Below, piece after piece: positions 17,282 through 26,414 of a DNA stretch of 64,000 nt. Source of the stretch: CAVRUD01 sp963849635 (GTDB taxonomy: Bacteria > Chloroflexota > Chloroflexia > Thermomicrobiales > UBA6265); assembly GCA_963849635.1 (NCBI GenBank), contig CAWKIA010000030.1, positions 1 to 64,000 on the forward strand, in the 5' to 3' direction. Made by a program: the position numbers and the translations under genes. The notes under the pieces were generated by a model. That model worked only from the letters and a program-made list of their open reading frames with translations, was not told the origin of the DNA and did not search any database. The first letter of the stretch is position 1; each line of letters starts with the position of its first letter.

Positions 17282-18449
17282 AGACCGGATTCCATAGATC
17301 CCTGTTGGGGCGAGGCACGCGGCGCAGCTTTGCGTCGAGGCCGTCGCACACGATTGGAAAGACGAAGCCGGGCGAGCATGATCTCGCCCGGCTTCGTGCG
17401 TTCTCGTAGGACCTCAGGCCGGGACTGGGATGCCCCGTTTCGCGCAGGCGGCGTTCCAGGTGGGCCAGTTTTTCAGGGTTCAGCACCGTGTGGATGAGCT
17501 GGATCTGGTCATCCTCGGCGTAGACCGTAACCACGCCCTCGAGGGTGGAATTCAGCCAGAGCAGGGTCGCTGTGGCGCCGTTGATGTCGGCATAGGTGAC
17601 CTGGATGTCCTGGAACCACTTGGCAAATCCGGCGGTCACGAGCCGGATGACGGCGTCGCGCCCGACCGTTGGGCGGCGGGCTGCCTGGCGCACGCCACCG
17701 CCATCGCCCCAGCCGCTGACGTTCTCAGCCAGAAGCGAGGTCAACGCCGCGACATCGCCCATCCGGCTGGCGGCGAGAAACTGCTCGGCAAGCTGGCGCT
17801 GAGTCTCCGGCGAAGCCGTGAACCGGGTCCCGCCGGCCGCAACCCGCTCCTTCGCCCGGTGGGAGAGCTGGCGGACGGCAGCGCTGGACTTGCCCAGGAC
17901 GGCGCCGATCTCCTCGAAGGGGTAGGCAAACGCCTCGCGCAGGACGTAGGTCGCCCGCTCCTCGGGGGTGAGCCGCTCCAGCAGGAGCATGAACGCCAGC
18001 GAGATTTCGTCGGCTTGCTCGGTCGCTTCGGCGGGGAGCGCGGTGAGATCGTCGGTGAGTACCGGCTCTGGCAGCCAGGGGCCAACGTAGACCTCGCGCT
18101 GGGCCTTGGCCGAGCGCAGGTGATCGAGGCAGAGACGGGTGACGACGGTGGAGAGGTAGGCCTTCAGCGACTGGACCTCGTCCACGCGGACATCGCGGGC
18201 GCGGAGGTAGGCGTCCTGCACGATGTCCTCGGCCTCGGTTGCGCTGCCGAGCATCCGGTAGGCGACGGCGAACAGGTAGCGGCGCAGGGACTCGAATGCC
18301 TCGGCGTCGAGGGTTGGGGCCGGGTTTGCCTGGGCGCGGCCACGTTTCCGCCCGGAAACGGCCGATGGCCCCTCACCCGAAGGTGAGGGGCCCTGGCTGC
18401 CTTGCGGCGTGTTCACTTGGTGGTCGATAGGGTCAGGATGATCGTGCAT
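17268..18449 (-). CDS. ECF41-type RNA polymerase sigma factor (SigJ-like)
   Basis: About 393 aa. Sigma region 2 (LRRYLFAVAYRMLGSATEAEDIVQD) and region 4 (EERATYVLREAFAYPFEEI, AVRQLSHRAKERV) are followed by the SnoaL-like C-terminal domain typical of ECF41, with WGDGGGVRQAARRP and the late NPEKL motif. This domain controls sigma activity in place of an anti-sigma factor. The gene upstream encodes a CMD-family protein, the classic ECF41 partner, and carries a matching promoter. Oddities: after NPEKL the frame runs about 60 residues through a terminator-like hairpin into the SIMPL gene's 3' end, suggesting a lost stop; and the N-terminal 45 residues cover two small hairpins. The start is therefore uncertain. 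Confidence 0.85.
   Translation of the reverse strand: MHDHPDPIDHQVNTPQGSQGPSPSGEGPSAVSGRKRGRAQANPAPTLDAEAFESLRRYLFAVAYRMLGSATEAEDIVQDAYLRARDVRVDEVQSLKAYLSTVVTRLCLDHLRSAKAQREVYVGPWLPEPVLTDDLTALPAEATEQADEISLAFMLLLERLTPEERATYVLREAFAYPFEEIGAVLGKSSAAVRQLSHRAKERVAAGGTRFTASPETQRQLAEQFLAASRMGDVAALTSLLAENVSGWGDGGGVRQAARRPTVGRDAVIRLVTAGFAKWFQDIQVTYADINGATATLLWLNSTLEGVVTVYAEDDQIQLIHTVLNPEKLAHLERRLRETGHPSPGLRSYENARSRARSCSPGFVFPIVCDGLDAKLRRVPRPNRDLWNPVSRPC
17362..17397. terminator. Bidirectional terminator between SIMPL and sigma genes
   Basis: A perfect 15-bp stem ACGAAGCCGGGCGAG / CTCGCCCGGCTTCGT with loop CATGAT lies between the convergent genes. It falls inside the apparent C-terminal extension of the sigma factor frame. 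Confidence 0.7.
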
Positions 18450-18548
18450 CCCGGGTGTATACCACACCTCGGATGCGGGTCTTGGGGAAAGTAAGGTCGG
18501 CGGCATCATGGCCTCCCGGTCGTAACGCTCGTCATCATCGCCAGCTGG

Positions 18549-18989
18549 TTAGGCCGCCGGGGCGTTCTGGAACGAGACATTGAGCCGGTTCCATGTGTTG
18601 ATTACGGCGATGGCGTAAGTCAGGTCGACCAGACCCTTCTCTCCGAATTGGTCGAGGGCGCCGCGATAGACGTCGTCGGGGACGCCGCTGCCGGCGATGA
18701 GGGTGACGGCTTCCGCCCAGGCCAGGGCGGCCCGCTCACGCTCGGAGAAGAAGGGCACTTCCCGCCAGGCGACGAGAAGATCGAGTTTCTGCTGGTCGAC
18801 GCCCATCTTGCGCAGTGCCTTGCCGTGCATGTCGAGACAGTAGGCGCAGCCGTTGATCTGGGATGCGCGCATATTGACGAGTTCGACCAGTTCTTGCTCC
18901 AGGTCGCATTCGTGCACAGGCTTGCTGAACTCAATGGCTGCCTGCAGGACCTTCGGAGCGATCGTCGGATATGAGAGTCGCGGATGCAT
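18549..18989 (-). CDS. Carboxymuconolactone decarboxylase / AhpD-like protein
   Basis: 146 aa from ATG 18989. The AhpD-type redox motif CAYCLDMH (Cys48, Cys51, His55) lies in QINGCAYCLDMHGKALRKMG, and the rest (FFSERERAALAWAEAVTLI) is standard for the CMD family. Members with both Cys act as alkylhydroperoxidase-like reductases. The partnership with the ECF41 sigma gene 99 bp downstream is established for this sigma group. An ECF41-type promoter lies upstream, so both genes are probably one autoregulated unit. Confidence 0.9.
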   Translation of the reverse strand: MHPRLSYPTIAPKVLQAAIEFSKPVHECDLEQELVELVNMRASQINGCAYCLDMHGKALRKMGVDQQKLDLLVAWREVPFFSERERAALAWAEAVTLIAGSGVPDDVYRGALDQFGEKGLVDLTYAIAVINTWNRLNVSFQNAPAA

Positions 18990-19091
18990 CGAAGAACCCC
19001 CTGTACAGCCCGGCCCGATGGCCGGGTATATGCCGTTGTTGCCTGGCCCGCCGCGGGATTTGCTGCGTTGGTTGCGGGCCTTCAACCAGTA

Positions 19092-19118
19092 GACGGGGAG
19101 GGGGTTTGGAATGTGACA
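19092..19118 (-). promoter_or_regulatory. ECF41-type promoter of CMD-sigma unit
   Basis: On the minus strand TGTCACA (19118-19112), 16 bases, then CGTC (19095-19092). This equals the published ECF41 consensus TGTCACA-N15/16-CGTC. It would give a leader of about 95 nt to the CMD gene. Confidence 0.8.
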
Positions 19119-19124
19119 GGACGA

Positions 19125-19340
19125 GGGGGACAGGGCTTGCGCCCTGTGGGGGACAAGCCTGAAGGCTTGAGGGGGACGGGGCTTGCGCCCCGTGGGGGAC
19201 AGCCCTGCGGGCTGTGGGGGAGAGGGGGAGACGGACGGAGCCAGCAACACAATCCCCTCCCCCTCTCCCCCTCACGGCGTCAGCCGTGTCCCCCACAAGG
19301 CTTCTGCCTTGTCCCCCACAGCGCCGTAGCGCTGTCCCCC
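19125..19340. repeat. Array of seven mini-hairpins joined by GTGGGGGACA
   Basis: Successive stems: ACAGGGC-TTGC-GCCCTGT, CAAGCC-TGA-AGGCTTG, ACGGGGC-TTGC-GCCCCGT, ACAGCCC-TGC-GGGCTGT, then after about 55 bp CACGGC-GTCA-GCCGTG, ACAAGGC-TTCT-GCCTTGT, ACAGCGC-CGTA-GCGCTGT. The linker is GTGGGGGAC(A) in the left half and its complement GTCCCCCAC in the right half, so the whole array is one large imperfect palindrome. It sits between the CMD promoter and the end of a regulator gene. Confidence 0.8.
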
Positions 19341-19343
19341 CGC

Positions 19344-21881
19344 TCAGACGATGCTGTTGCGCAGGGCGAAAGAGGCGGCGGCGGTGCGGGAGTTGACATC
19401 CAGCTTCATGAGGATGTTGGCGACGTGGCGGATGACCGTGTTGCGGGAGATGAAGAGGGCGTCGGCGATCTCGCGGTCGGTCTTGCCCTCGGCTACGAGG
19501 CGCAGGACTTCGATCTCACGCGGGGTGAGGCCACCAGGCGCCGGGGCGGCTGGGGCGGTGGCCGAGACGTCGGTCAACGAGGTCAGGACCTCGTCGGCCA
19601 GGGCAAAGACGGCTGCGTGGTCATAGTCGCTGGTCTGGGTGATCGCTAGCTCTTGCGACGGGCTGACTTCTGCGAGATTGCTTAGGCGGGCGGCCGGCCC
19701 GCGTTGCCCCGCCCGCTCTGCGAGTCCGGCGATCTGGAGGATCGTGGTCTTGGCTTCCGTCCATTCCCCCCGCTCGCGGAACAGCAATAGGGATTCACGG
19801 AGGGCGGCGGCTGCCTGGGCATAGTCTCCGGTTTGTTCGCGGGCATCGGCGAGGCGGCGCAGGGTCTCCGGCACGGACCGCTGGTCAATTTGGCGCCGGA
19901 GGCGGAGCGCCTCTTCAAAGCGGGCGACGGCACGGGGCGCATCCCCCTGCCTGCGGGCCAGCCGGCCGAGGGCGAAGATCGTATTGGCGGTGCGGAAGGT
20001 GTCGCCGGCGGCCTGGGTGATCGGCAGTGCCTCGGCGAGGAGATCCGCAGCCCGGTCGGTCTCTCCCTGGTTGATCAGGGTCAATGCCATGTTCGTCAGC
20101 GCGGTCGCCATCGTCGGGGCGTGACCGACCTGACGTCCACGGGCCAGACCCTTGGTGTAGTAGTCGATGGCGGCATCCACATCACCGAGGGAATAGGCCC
20201 CGTTGCCGAGGGTGTGGAGCGCCCGTGCCGCTGGAATGGTCTCCCCGAGCGATTCGGCGATGGTAAAGCTCTCGGCGCCGAAGCGCATGACCGCGTCGTA
20301 GTCCGACTGGCGGTAGGCCAGCGCCGAGGCGGTGTGCAGGGTGAGGCCGCGCGCCCGGGCAGTGTCGGTATCGGCCGGGTCCGCGATGTAGGGCAGGGCC
20401 AGCATGCGCTCGGCCCAGGTTCGGCCGCGATCGATCTGCCCGGTGGTCTCGAACCACTCGCGCAGGGCGCCGGTCAGGCGGAGCCCGGTGCGGGCATCGC
20501 CGGAGGCTTCCGCCCAGGTTAGCGCGGCTTCCAGGTTGGCGTCGTCCGTTTCGAGGCGGTGAAGCCAGAGCTTGCGATCGGGGCCGGCCAGGGCCGGGGC
20601 GGCGGCCTCGGCCTGCTCCGCAAACCAGCGGGCGTGCCGGGTGCGCGTTGCGGCGTTCTCGCCGGAGGCCTCCAGGGCATCCTGACCGAATTCGCGAATC
20701 ATCTCGAGCATGGCAAACCGGGGCTCCGCCTCGGTGGTGCCGCTCGGGACCTCCTGCTCCATCGCCCGGACGAGGCTCTTCTCGACCAGGGAGGCGACGA
20801 GGTCGAGGACGGAGACGTGAGAAATGAGACGTGAGACGTGAGAGAAGACCTCACCCCCTGCCCCCTCTCCACCGCGGTGGAGAGGGGCGTCAGGAGGAGT
20901 CGTCTCCTTGCCGTCTTGCCGTCTTGCCGTCTTGCCGTCTTCGTCCCCCGCGACGGTCTCGGCGGCGTCGAGCGTGAAGCCGCCGGTGAAGATGGAGAGA
21001 CGGCGGAAGACGGCTTGCTCCTCCGGGGTGAGCAGTTCGTGCGACCAGGCGATGGCGTCGCGCATGGTCTGAAGGCGCTGGGGCTGGTCGCGGGGGCCGC
21101 CGGTGAGCAGGGGCAGGCGGCGCTCCATCCGGCGGAGGAGCGCGCCCGGCGGCAGGACTCGGGCGCGGGCCGCCGCGAGCTCCAGAGCGAGCGGGATGCC
21201 ATCCAGGCGGCGGCAGATCTCGGCGACGCTTTCGGCGTTGATCGGATTCAGGTCGAAGGCGGGGTTAGCGTCCTTCATCCGGTCGACGAAGAGTTGGACC
21301 GACGGGGTGGCGGCCAGGGTCGCGAGGTCCGGGGTCGTCTGGGCGCCGCTCATCGTGAGGCGGGCGGGAGTCGGCAGGGGCATGACCGCCACTTCGATCT
21401 CGCCGCGGACGCGGAGGCGCTCGCGGCTGGTCGCCAGGATCGAGAGGCCTGGGCAGAGCGGGAGGAGCCCGGCGAGGATCGGACCAGCCGCGAGGAGATG
21501 CTCCATGTTGTCGGCGATGAGAACCAGGCGCTCGTCGCGCAGTTCGTGGGCGATCCGGTCGCGCAGGGTACGGTCACCATGTAGGGGGATGCCGAGGGCC
21601 GCCGCCACGGCGGTAAGGACATGGGCGGGATCGCGAACGACGTCAAGGGCAACGAAGAGGGCGCACGCGTCGAAGGGCGGTCCGGTGAGCTCGCTGGCGA
21701 CCGCGAGGGCGAGGCTGGTCTTGCCGACGCCGCCCGGGCCGGTGAGAGTGACGATCCGGTTGTCCTCGCCCGTGAGGAGATCGCGGACCGTCGCGATCTC
21801 GCGGTCACGCCCTATCACCGCGTTGGGCGGCATCGGGGGTGGAGTGGAGGAGCAGAGCGCGTACAGGGTTGCCGGTAACAT
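19344..21881 (-). CDS. LuxR-type STAND ATPase transcription regulator (R1)
   Basis: 845 aa. Domain order: NB-ARC-like ATPase (Walker A TGPGGVGKTS near residue 48; Walker B-like LVLIADNMEHLL; TSRERLRVRGE; GIPLALELAAAR), winged-helix region AIAWSHELLTPEEQAVFRRLS, TPR-like helical solenoid from about 430 to 740, then a LuxR helix-turn-helix at the C-terminus (LTPREIEVLRLVAEGKTDRE, ISRNTVIRHVANILMKLDV). Such proteins use ATP and a ligand or partner sensed by the solenoid to switch on transcription. About 45 residues (312-357) encoded by repeat sequence interrupt the region between the ATPase and winged helix compared with the paralogues here. Start ATG 21881. Confidence 0.88.
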   Translation of the reverse strand: MLPATLYALCSSTPPPMPPNAVIGRDREIATVRDLLTGEDNRIVTLTGPGGVGKTSLALAVASELTGPPFDACALFVALDVVRDPAHVLTAVAAALGIPLHGDRTLRDRIAHELRDERLVLIADNMEHLLAAGPILAGLLPLCPGLSILATSRERLRVRGEIEVAVMPLPTPARLTMSGAQTTPDLATLAATPSVQLFVDRMKDANPAFDLNPINAESVAEICRRLDGIPLALELAAARARVLPPGALLRRMERRLPLLTGGPRDQPQRLQTMRDAIAWSHELLTPEEQAVFRRLSIFTGGFTLDAAETVAGDEDGKTARRQDGKETTPPDAPLHRGGEGAGGEVFSHVSRLISHVSVLDLVASLVEKSLVRAMEQEVPSGTTEAEPRFAMLEMIREFGQDALEASGENAATRTRHARWFAEQAEAAAPALAGPDRKLWLHRLETDDANLEAALTWAEASGDARTGLRLTGALREWFETTGQIDRGRTWAERMLALPYIADPADTDTARARGLTLHTASALAYRQSDYDAVMRFGAESFTIAESLGETIPAARALHTLGNGAYSLGDVDAAIDYYTKGLARGRQVGHAPTMATALTNMALTLINQGETDRAADLLAEALPITQAAGDTFRTANTIFALGRLARRQGDAPRAVARFEEALRLRRQIDQRSVPETLRRLADAREQTGDYAQAAAALRESLLLFRERGEWTEAKTTILQIAGLAERAGQRGPAARLSNLAEVSPSQELAITQTSDYDHAAVFALADEVLTSLTDVSATAPAAPAPGGLTPREIEVLRLVAEGKTDREIADALFISRNTVIRHVANILMKLDVNSRTAAASFALRNSIV
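20810..20945. repeat. Repeat-derived in-frame insertion inside regulator R1
   Basis: Three intergenic-style repeats lie inside the coding frame: GAGACGTGAGA copies (20813-20845, also seen at 48080), the hairpin CCCCTCTCCACCGCGGTGGAGAGGGG (here split as CCCCTCTCCACCG / CGGTGGAGAGGGG), and four tandem copies of CTTGCCGTC (20909-20942). Paralogous regulators go straight from AETV/TAIL to the VLDLV/ILDMI helix without it. Confidence 0.75.
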
Positions 21882-22051
21882 TGTGCGCCTCGATCGGCGG
21901 GTCGCGGGGGTCGGGCCGCGATCCGCCTCCTAGCGTGCTGGGTCTCTATCGGGACCGGCGGGCGGTACTGCCCGCCGGTCCACGTATTGTGCCCGTAGAG
22001 TAATACGGGAGTGGCCCCGATGATGCCAATAAGATGGGATCAGACTCGTAC

Positions 22052-22087
22052 GAGAGCGGGGGAGGCCGGCTGGCCTCCCCCGCTCTC
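22052..22087. terminator. Strong hairpin after Cys-rich gene C2
   Basis: A 16-bp perfect stem (GAGAGCGGGGGAGGCC with its complement) and 4-base loop, about 80 bp beyond the stop of the minus-strand gene. Confidence 0.7.
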
Positions 22088-22167
22088 ATCTGGTTCACCG
22101 GTCCAGCGCATGACGCTCATCTCACAGTGGGCACTTGCCGGAATCCGATGCCCACCGGCGCCATTGC

Positions 22168-23063
22168 CTACCAGGGCGGGGCGATGACCGTATCGGACGA
22201 CAGCGCCCACTTGAAGCAACCGCCTCCCGACAGGCCACCGCCGAGCTCGCACGAATCGATCTCCCGGCACGCCTCAATGGTATTCGCGATCCATACCCGG
22301 TCTGGGACCCAGCAGTAGTTGCCGTTGAAGTGGTAGCCGTCGAGCCAGAAACAACCCGGTTCGTCTAGCGTGATGACAGGGCAGGTTGAGCAGTCGCCGC
22401 AGTCGAGCGTGTTCCCGCAGCCGTCGTTGAGGGTGCCGCACCACTTGCCGGCCGCGAAGCAGGTCGTCGGCGTGCATCCGCAGGCGCTGGCTGTTCCGGC
22501 GCCGCCGCAGCTCTCGCCGGCGCCGTCGCAGGCATCACCGCAGGCGCCGCAGTTGTCCGCCGTGCCGAGGGGTGTGCAGCCGCCGCCGCAGCAGACGTGC
22601 CCTGCAGGGCAGGTGCTGGGCGTGTCGTTCACGACAGGCGTGCTCCCGCAGACGCCGCCGTCGCAGGTGGCGGTTTGGCAGGGGTTGGTCGAAACGGCGC
22701 AGTCGGTCGCCACGCAGCACTCGGCGCAGCGGCCGAGGCCCGGACAGAAGCGCTGCCCGGCCGGGCAGGCGACCGTGCCGGGGGAGCCGTGCCGGGCGGG
22801 CGGCAGCGGGAGTTGGTGACCGTCCCGGTGATCGGGTAGGTGTAGACGCAGCAGACGCAGCCGGGCTGGCAACCGCCGGGGTTGCTCGCGCACATCTGGT
22901 TTCCGCAGGAGACCTGCGAGACCTGGGCGCCGGCGGTCCGCTGGGCACCGATCGCCGCGAGTAGGCCCGCCGCCGCAGCCCGAACGACAGCCCGCCGGGA
23001 GATGCGTTGTCGGTCCCCGCCGGCCAGGCGTCGGGCTATCTCGTCGAAGTGACGTCCGTCCAT
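22168..23063 (-). CDS. Cys-rich exported protein, family member C2 (frameshifted)
   Basis: About 298 aa if repaired. From ATG 23063 (AAGGATGGGAAG ahead): MDGRHFDEIARRLAGG, then the twin-arginine-like ISRRAVVRAAAAGLLAAIG, cleavage near AGAQ, then CGNQMCASNPGGCQPGCVCC and TNSRCRPPGT. A missing base near 22785 shifts the frame; the continuation CSPGTVACPAGQRF, CCVATDCAVSTNPC, CCGGGCTPLGTADNCG restores the family pattern with more than 30 Cys. The last 60 residues (FWLDGYHFNGNYCWVPDRVW) are unlike the other members and aromatic-rich. It lies between two LuxR-STAND regulators, all on the minus strand. Function unknown. Confidence 0.78.
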
Positions 23064-23366
23064 CTTCCCATCCTTACTCCCGTCCACCGGGGGCGCGTTC
23101 GTTCCTGGCATCCGCCCGCCCACGCGGCGGATCGGGTCCCCTCTATTGGCGGTCGTCCACGAGGTCCGAATCGCAGACAGGTCCGCAATTCGCCCGGGCA
23201 CCAAAACCGGAGAGTCTCGGAAGAGCCGTTCTGAGGGGCCAAGTCGTGGAACGCTCGACGTTTGCACTCTAGGGTGCGGGGATGGGTGCGTCTGTCCGTC
23301 CAGGGACGGATATGGACATAGTAACGGTACAGATTTCTGGGGATTTGCGGGGGTATGTCCCTCAGG
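23064..23366. other. Intergenic upstream of C2
   Basis: No gene is supported over about 300 bp; it holds the CCGTCC-type palindrome at 23295-23314 and presumably the C2 promoter. Confidence 0.45.
23295..23314. promoter_or_regulatory. Palindrome TCCGTCC-N2-GGACGGA-TATG upstream of C2
   Basis: A 16-bp inverted repeat with TATG attached, matching the layout of sites at 30578 and 43416. It is 232 bp upstream of the C2 start; candidate operator. Confidence 0.55.
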
Positions 23367-25761
23367 CTACGCGGGGCCTGTTCCCACGGACGGGGGCGCG
23401 ACGAGTCCGGCGGCGGCGACGGCGCCGGCCCGGTTGTGAACGCCGAGTTTGGTGTAGATCCGGGCGACGTGGGTGTTGACGGTGCGCTCGCCGATGAAGA
23501 GCGCGGCGGCGATGTCGCGGTCACTAAGACCGTCGGCGAGCATGCGGAGTACCTCGGCCTCGCGAGGGGAGAGCGAGAATGGCGGTGGATCAGTGGGCTT
23601 GATGACGACGGCGAGCGCCTCCGCGACTGCCTCCTCTGGCGCCAGAGAGCGGCCCACTGCCCAGGCGGCTTCGAAGTCCGCCTCCACCAACGCTCGGCGC
23701 GCGACCTCAACCCTACGTTCGTGCTCGGCGCGAAACGCGGGTTCGATTCGCCGGCCGGCCCGCTCGCGTAGTTCGTCTGCTGCGCCGTAGAGGCGGGCCG
23801 CCGTCTTCGCCTGGCCGGCGCGCCCGGCGATGTCGGCGACGCGATCGAGATAGTCGGACGACCACGGGTCACGCCTGGGTATAGCAAGGCCCTCGTGTGC
23901 GCTCGCCAGCGATTTTGGCAGATCGCCCAGCTTGAGGGCGATCTCAGCGTGCCAGTTGAGCGCGGTCTCGATCCCGCGCACGTGGTCGAGGTCGCGGAAG
24001 ATGGCCAGCGCCTCCTCGCAATAGCCGGCCGCGTGCACGAGGTCTCCCTCATCGCCGATCCCGTCCAGCACCGAGAGCTGGATGAGCGTCCAGCCGACCC
24101 GTCCCCGTACGCCGAGCGAACGGAATCTGGTCAGCGCGTCGAACAGACAGCGCCGGGCGCGGTCGGTGTTTCCCGTGTTGATCTCAAGCACACCGATGAT
24201 GCGCTGGGACTCGGCAATCCCGAACGCGTCGTCATGCGCCATGGCTAGCGTCTGTGCTTCCTCGGCCAACCCAATCGCACCGGCCAGATCGTCGATCCCG
24301 GTTGCCACGGCGTAGCGAATGAGCGCGCTCACGCGAGCGTTCGGAGATCTCCCTGGCAACGCCAGAGCACGGTGCAACCACATCTGTTGTTCTCGGGCGT
24401 TATCCCCTGTGTGCGACTGCGGATCGAACATGGCGATTGCCAACCGCATCGCCATCTCGGCGTCCCCGTGAGCGATCGACCAGCCCACGGCCGCCCGCAG
24501 GTTCCCTATTTCCGACTGAATCAGCCCGCGCACATCGCCCGGTTCGTCGCCCCAGTAGGTCCGAAGTGCCTGCGTCGCCAGCCCCAGGTAGTACTCGGCA
24601 TGCCGCCGCCCAGGGGCATCGTCGCTGCTGGCGGCAAGTTGCTCGCTCGCGAACTCGCGCACCATCTCCAACATCGAAAGGCGCGGTGCGGCGTCGTCCG
24701 TGAGCGAGGGGTCGGTCCGGAGCAGACTCTGGCTGGCCAACGACTCGATGACCGCGATGAGGTCGGAGTCAGGTGCTGCTGCCCCGTCAGCGCCATTTGG
24801 CACGCTGCAGACCGCCTCGGCTGCCTCCAAGGTGCACCCTCCAATGAAGGTGGCAAAGCAACGGAAAACCGCCTGCTCCTCCGGGGTGAGCAGGTCGTAG
24901 GACCAGGCGATGGCGTCGCGCATTGTCCGGTGGCGCGCGGGTGCGTCGCGTTGCCCGGAGGTCAGTTGGGGCAGTTGCTGGTCGAGGCGGACAAGGAGCG
25001 AGGCAGGGGGCAGGAGCCGACTTCGGGCGGCCGCCAACTCGATCGCAAGGGGCAGGCCGTCCAGCCTCCGGCAGATCTCGGCGACGACCGGCGTATTGTC
25101 GGGTTGTCAGCGCGAAAGCTGGGTAGATGCTGGCCGCATGCTGAGCGAAGAGTTGGACCGCCGGTGGCGCCTCGGGGATCGGAGCCGAGTTGATAGGGTC
25201 CGTCTCGGTGGCCAGTGGAGGAACCTCGACCACACGCTCGCCCGTGATCCGCAGCAGGGCGCGGCTGGTGACGAGGATCGAGAGGCCAGGGCAGGCGAGG
25301 AGCAGGTCGTTCAGGAGGGGGGCGGCGTCGAGGACCTGCTCGAAGTTGTCGATGACCAGGAGCAGGCGCGCGTCGCGCAACGCGGATTTGAGCGCCTCGA
25401 TCGTCGGGCCGGCTCCCGTTTCGACCACGCCGACGGCCTGAGCGAGGGCGGCCGCCACCGCCTCGGGCGCCATGGCTGTGGCGACCGGCGCCCAGGCGAC
25501 CTGATCGTCGAACGACGCGGCGCACGTGATCGCTACGTCCAGGGCGAGCCGGGTTTTGCCAATCCCGCCCGGGCCGACCAGGGTGACGAGGCGGGCATGG
25601 TGCTGCGCCAGCAACTCCGACACGGCGGCGATGTCGCGGTCTCGCCCAATCACGGGAGTGAGCGGGAGAGGAGGGGGAACGAGGCGGTGCCGCCGACGCT
25701 GGAGTGGGATGGGTTGAAGTGGCTCAACCCACTCGCCGTCCAGTCCCAGTGCGGTGCCCAT
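23367..25761 (-). CDS. LuxR-type STAND ATPase regulator (R2, frameshifted)
   Basis: About 798 aa if repaired. The N-terminal frame from 25761 holds Walker A LVGPGGIGKTRLA (residues 62-73), LLLVIDNFEQVL and TSRALLRITGE. Near 25090-25110 the frame shifts and the reading resumes with VVAEICRRLDGLPLAIELAAAR, the winged-helix SYDLLTPEEQAVFRCFATF, a helical repeat region, and a C-terminal LuxR domain (LSPREAEVLRMLADGLSDRD, ERTVNTHVARIYTKLGV). All domains are otherwise full length, so the single indel could be an error. It is divergent from the TIR-STAND gene with 650 bp between, and reads toward C2. Confidence 0.83.
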
Positions 25762-26414
25762 TGGATGCTCGTCCGGCTGACGAATGAAGCGGCTCGACGA
25801 GCTTCAGTATACGACCACTTCGGCAACCAGCCGCCGAAACCTCATTGCATGAATGTGACGTGGGGCGCCCCGTGGGCCGCTCCGCTCCCGCCGTCGCCAG
25901 GCGTCGCCATCTATCCAGCGATGTTCGTTCCATGAAGGGGCCATCGGGGTCTTGCCAATGGTGCACTCCGGCCCGCTGGAGATGGAGACGCTTTGCCCAA
26001 GCTCGTGCTCCGGCCTCATCCTGTAGCCCCGTTTGGCACCGTTATTGGGGGTGCGCCCATCCAATGGACGAGACGGTGGGGTACGACGTTTTCGCTTCCT
26101 CCTGGTCCGCCTCGACTATCGGATGAGCGGGGCCACGAGCGTCGGGTGCCAGCCTCGGACGATGTGGTCACGGGACGACCTTGGAGGCGTCCAGGGCAGG
26201 CCGGCCTCGTGGGCTGCTTCGACCATGGAGGACCGAGAGGACAGACAGAGGGTGGCGAATCGGCAGCATCGCCCACCACAGTGCCTGTTGCCGCTGCCCG
26301 GCCCTCCTGGTCCAGGACCGGTCGGGGTGCGCCGGGTCGGCGCGTTGACAGGACCCCGGCCGTCCCCCACCATCGAAGGCAACCATCACGCCGAGCGGGT
26401 GGGAGGGAGCCGCC
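25762..26414. other. Divergent intergenic region between R2 and TIR-STAND genes
   Basis: No coding frame is convincing and no repeat was recognised in 650 bp. It must contain two divergent promoters. Confidence 0.45.

Larger units (their letters stand above)
18990..19343. other. Intergenic upstream of CMD gene
   Basis: Holds the ECF41-type promoter (19092-19118) and the mini-hairpin array (19125-19340); no gene. Confidence 0.6.

Noticed and set aside
19125..19340. CRISPR-like array
   Set aside because: Units are self-complementary hairpins with inconsistent spacing and no fixed-length unique spacers; no cas genes are nearby.
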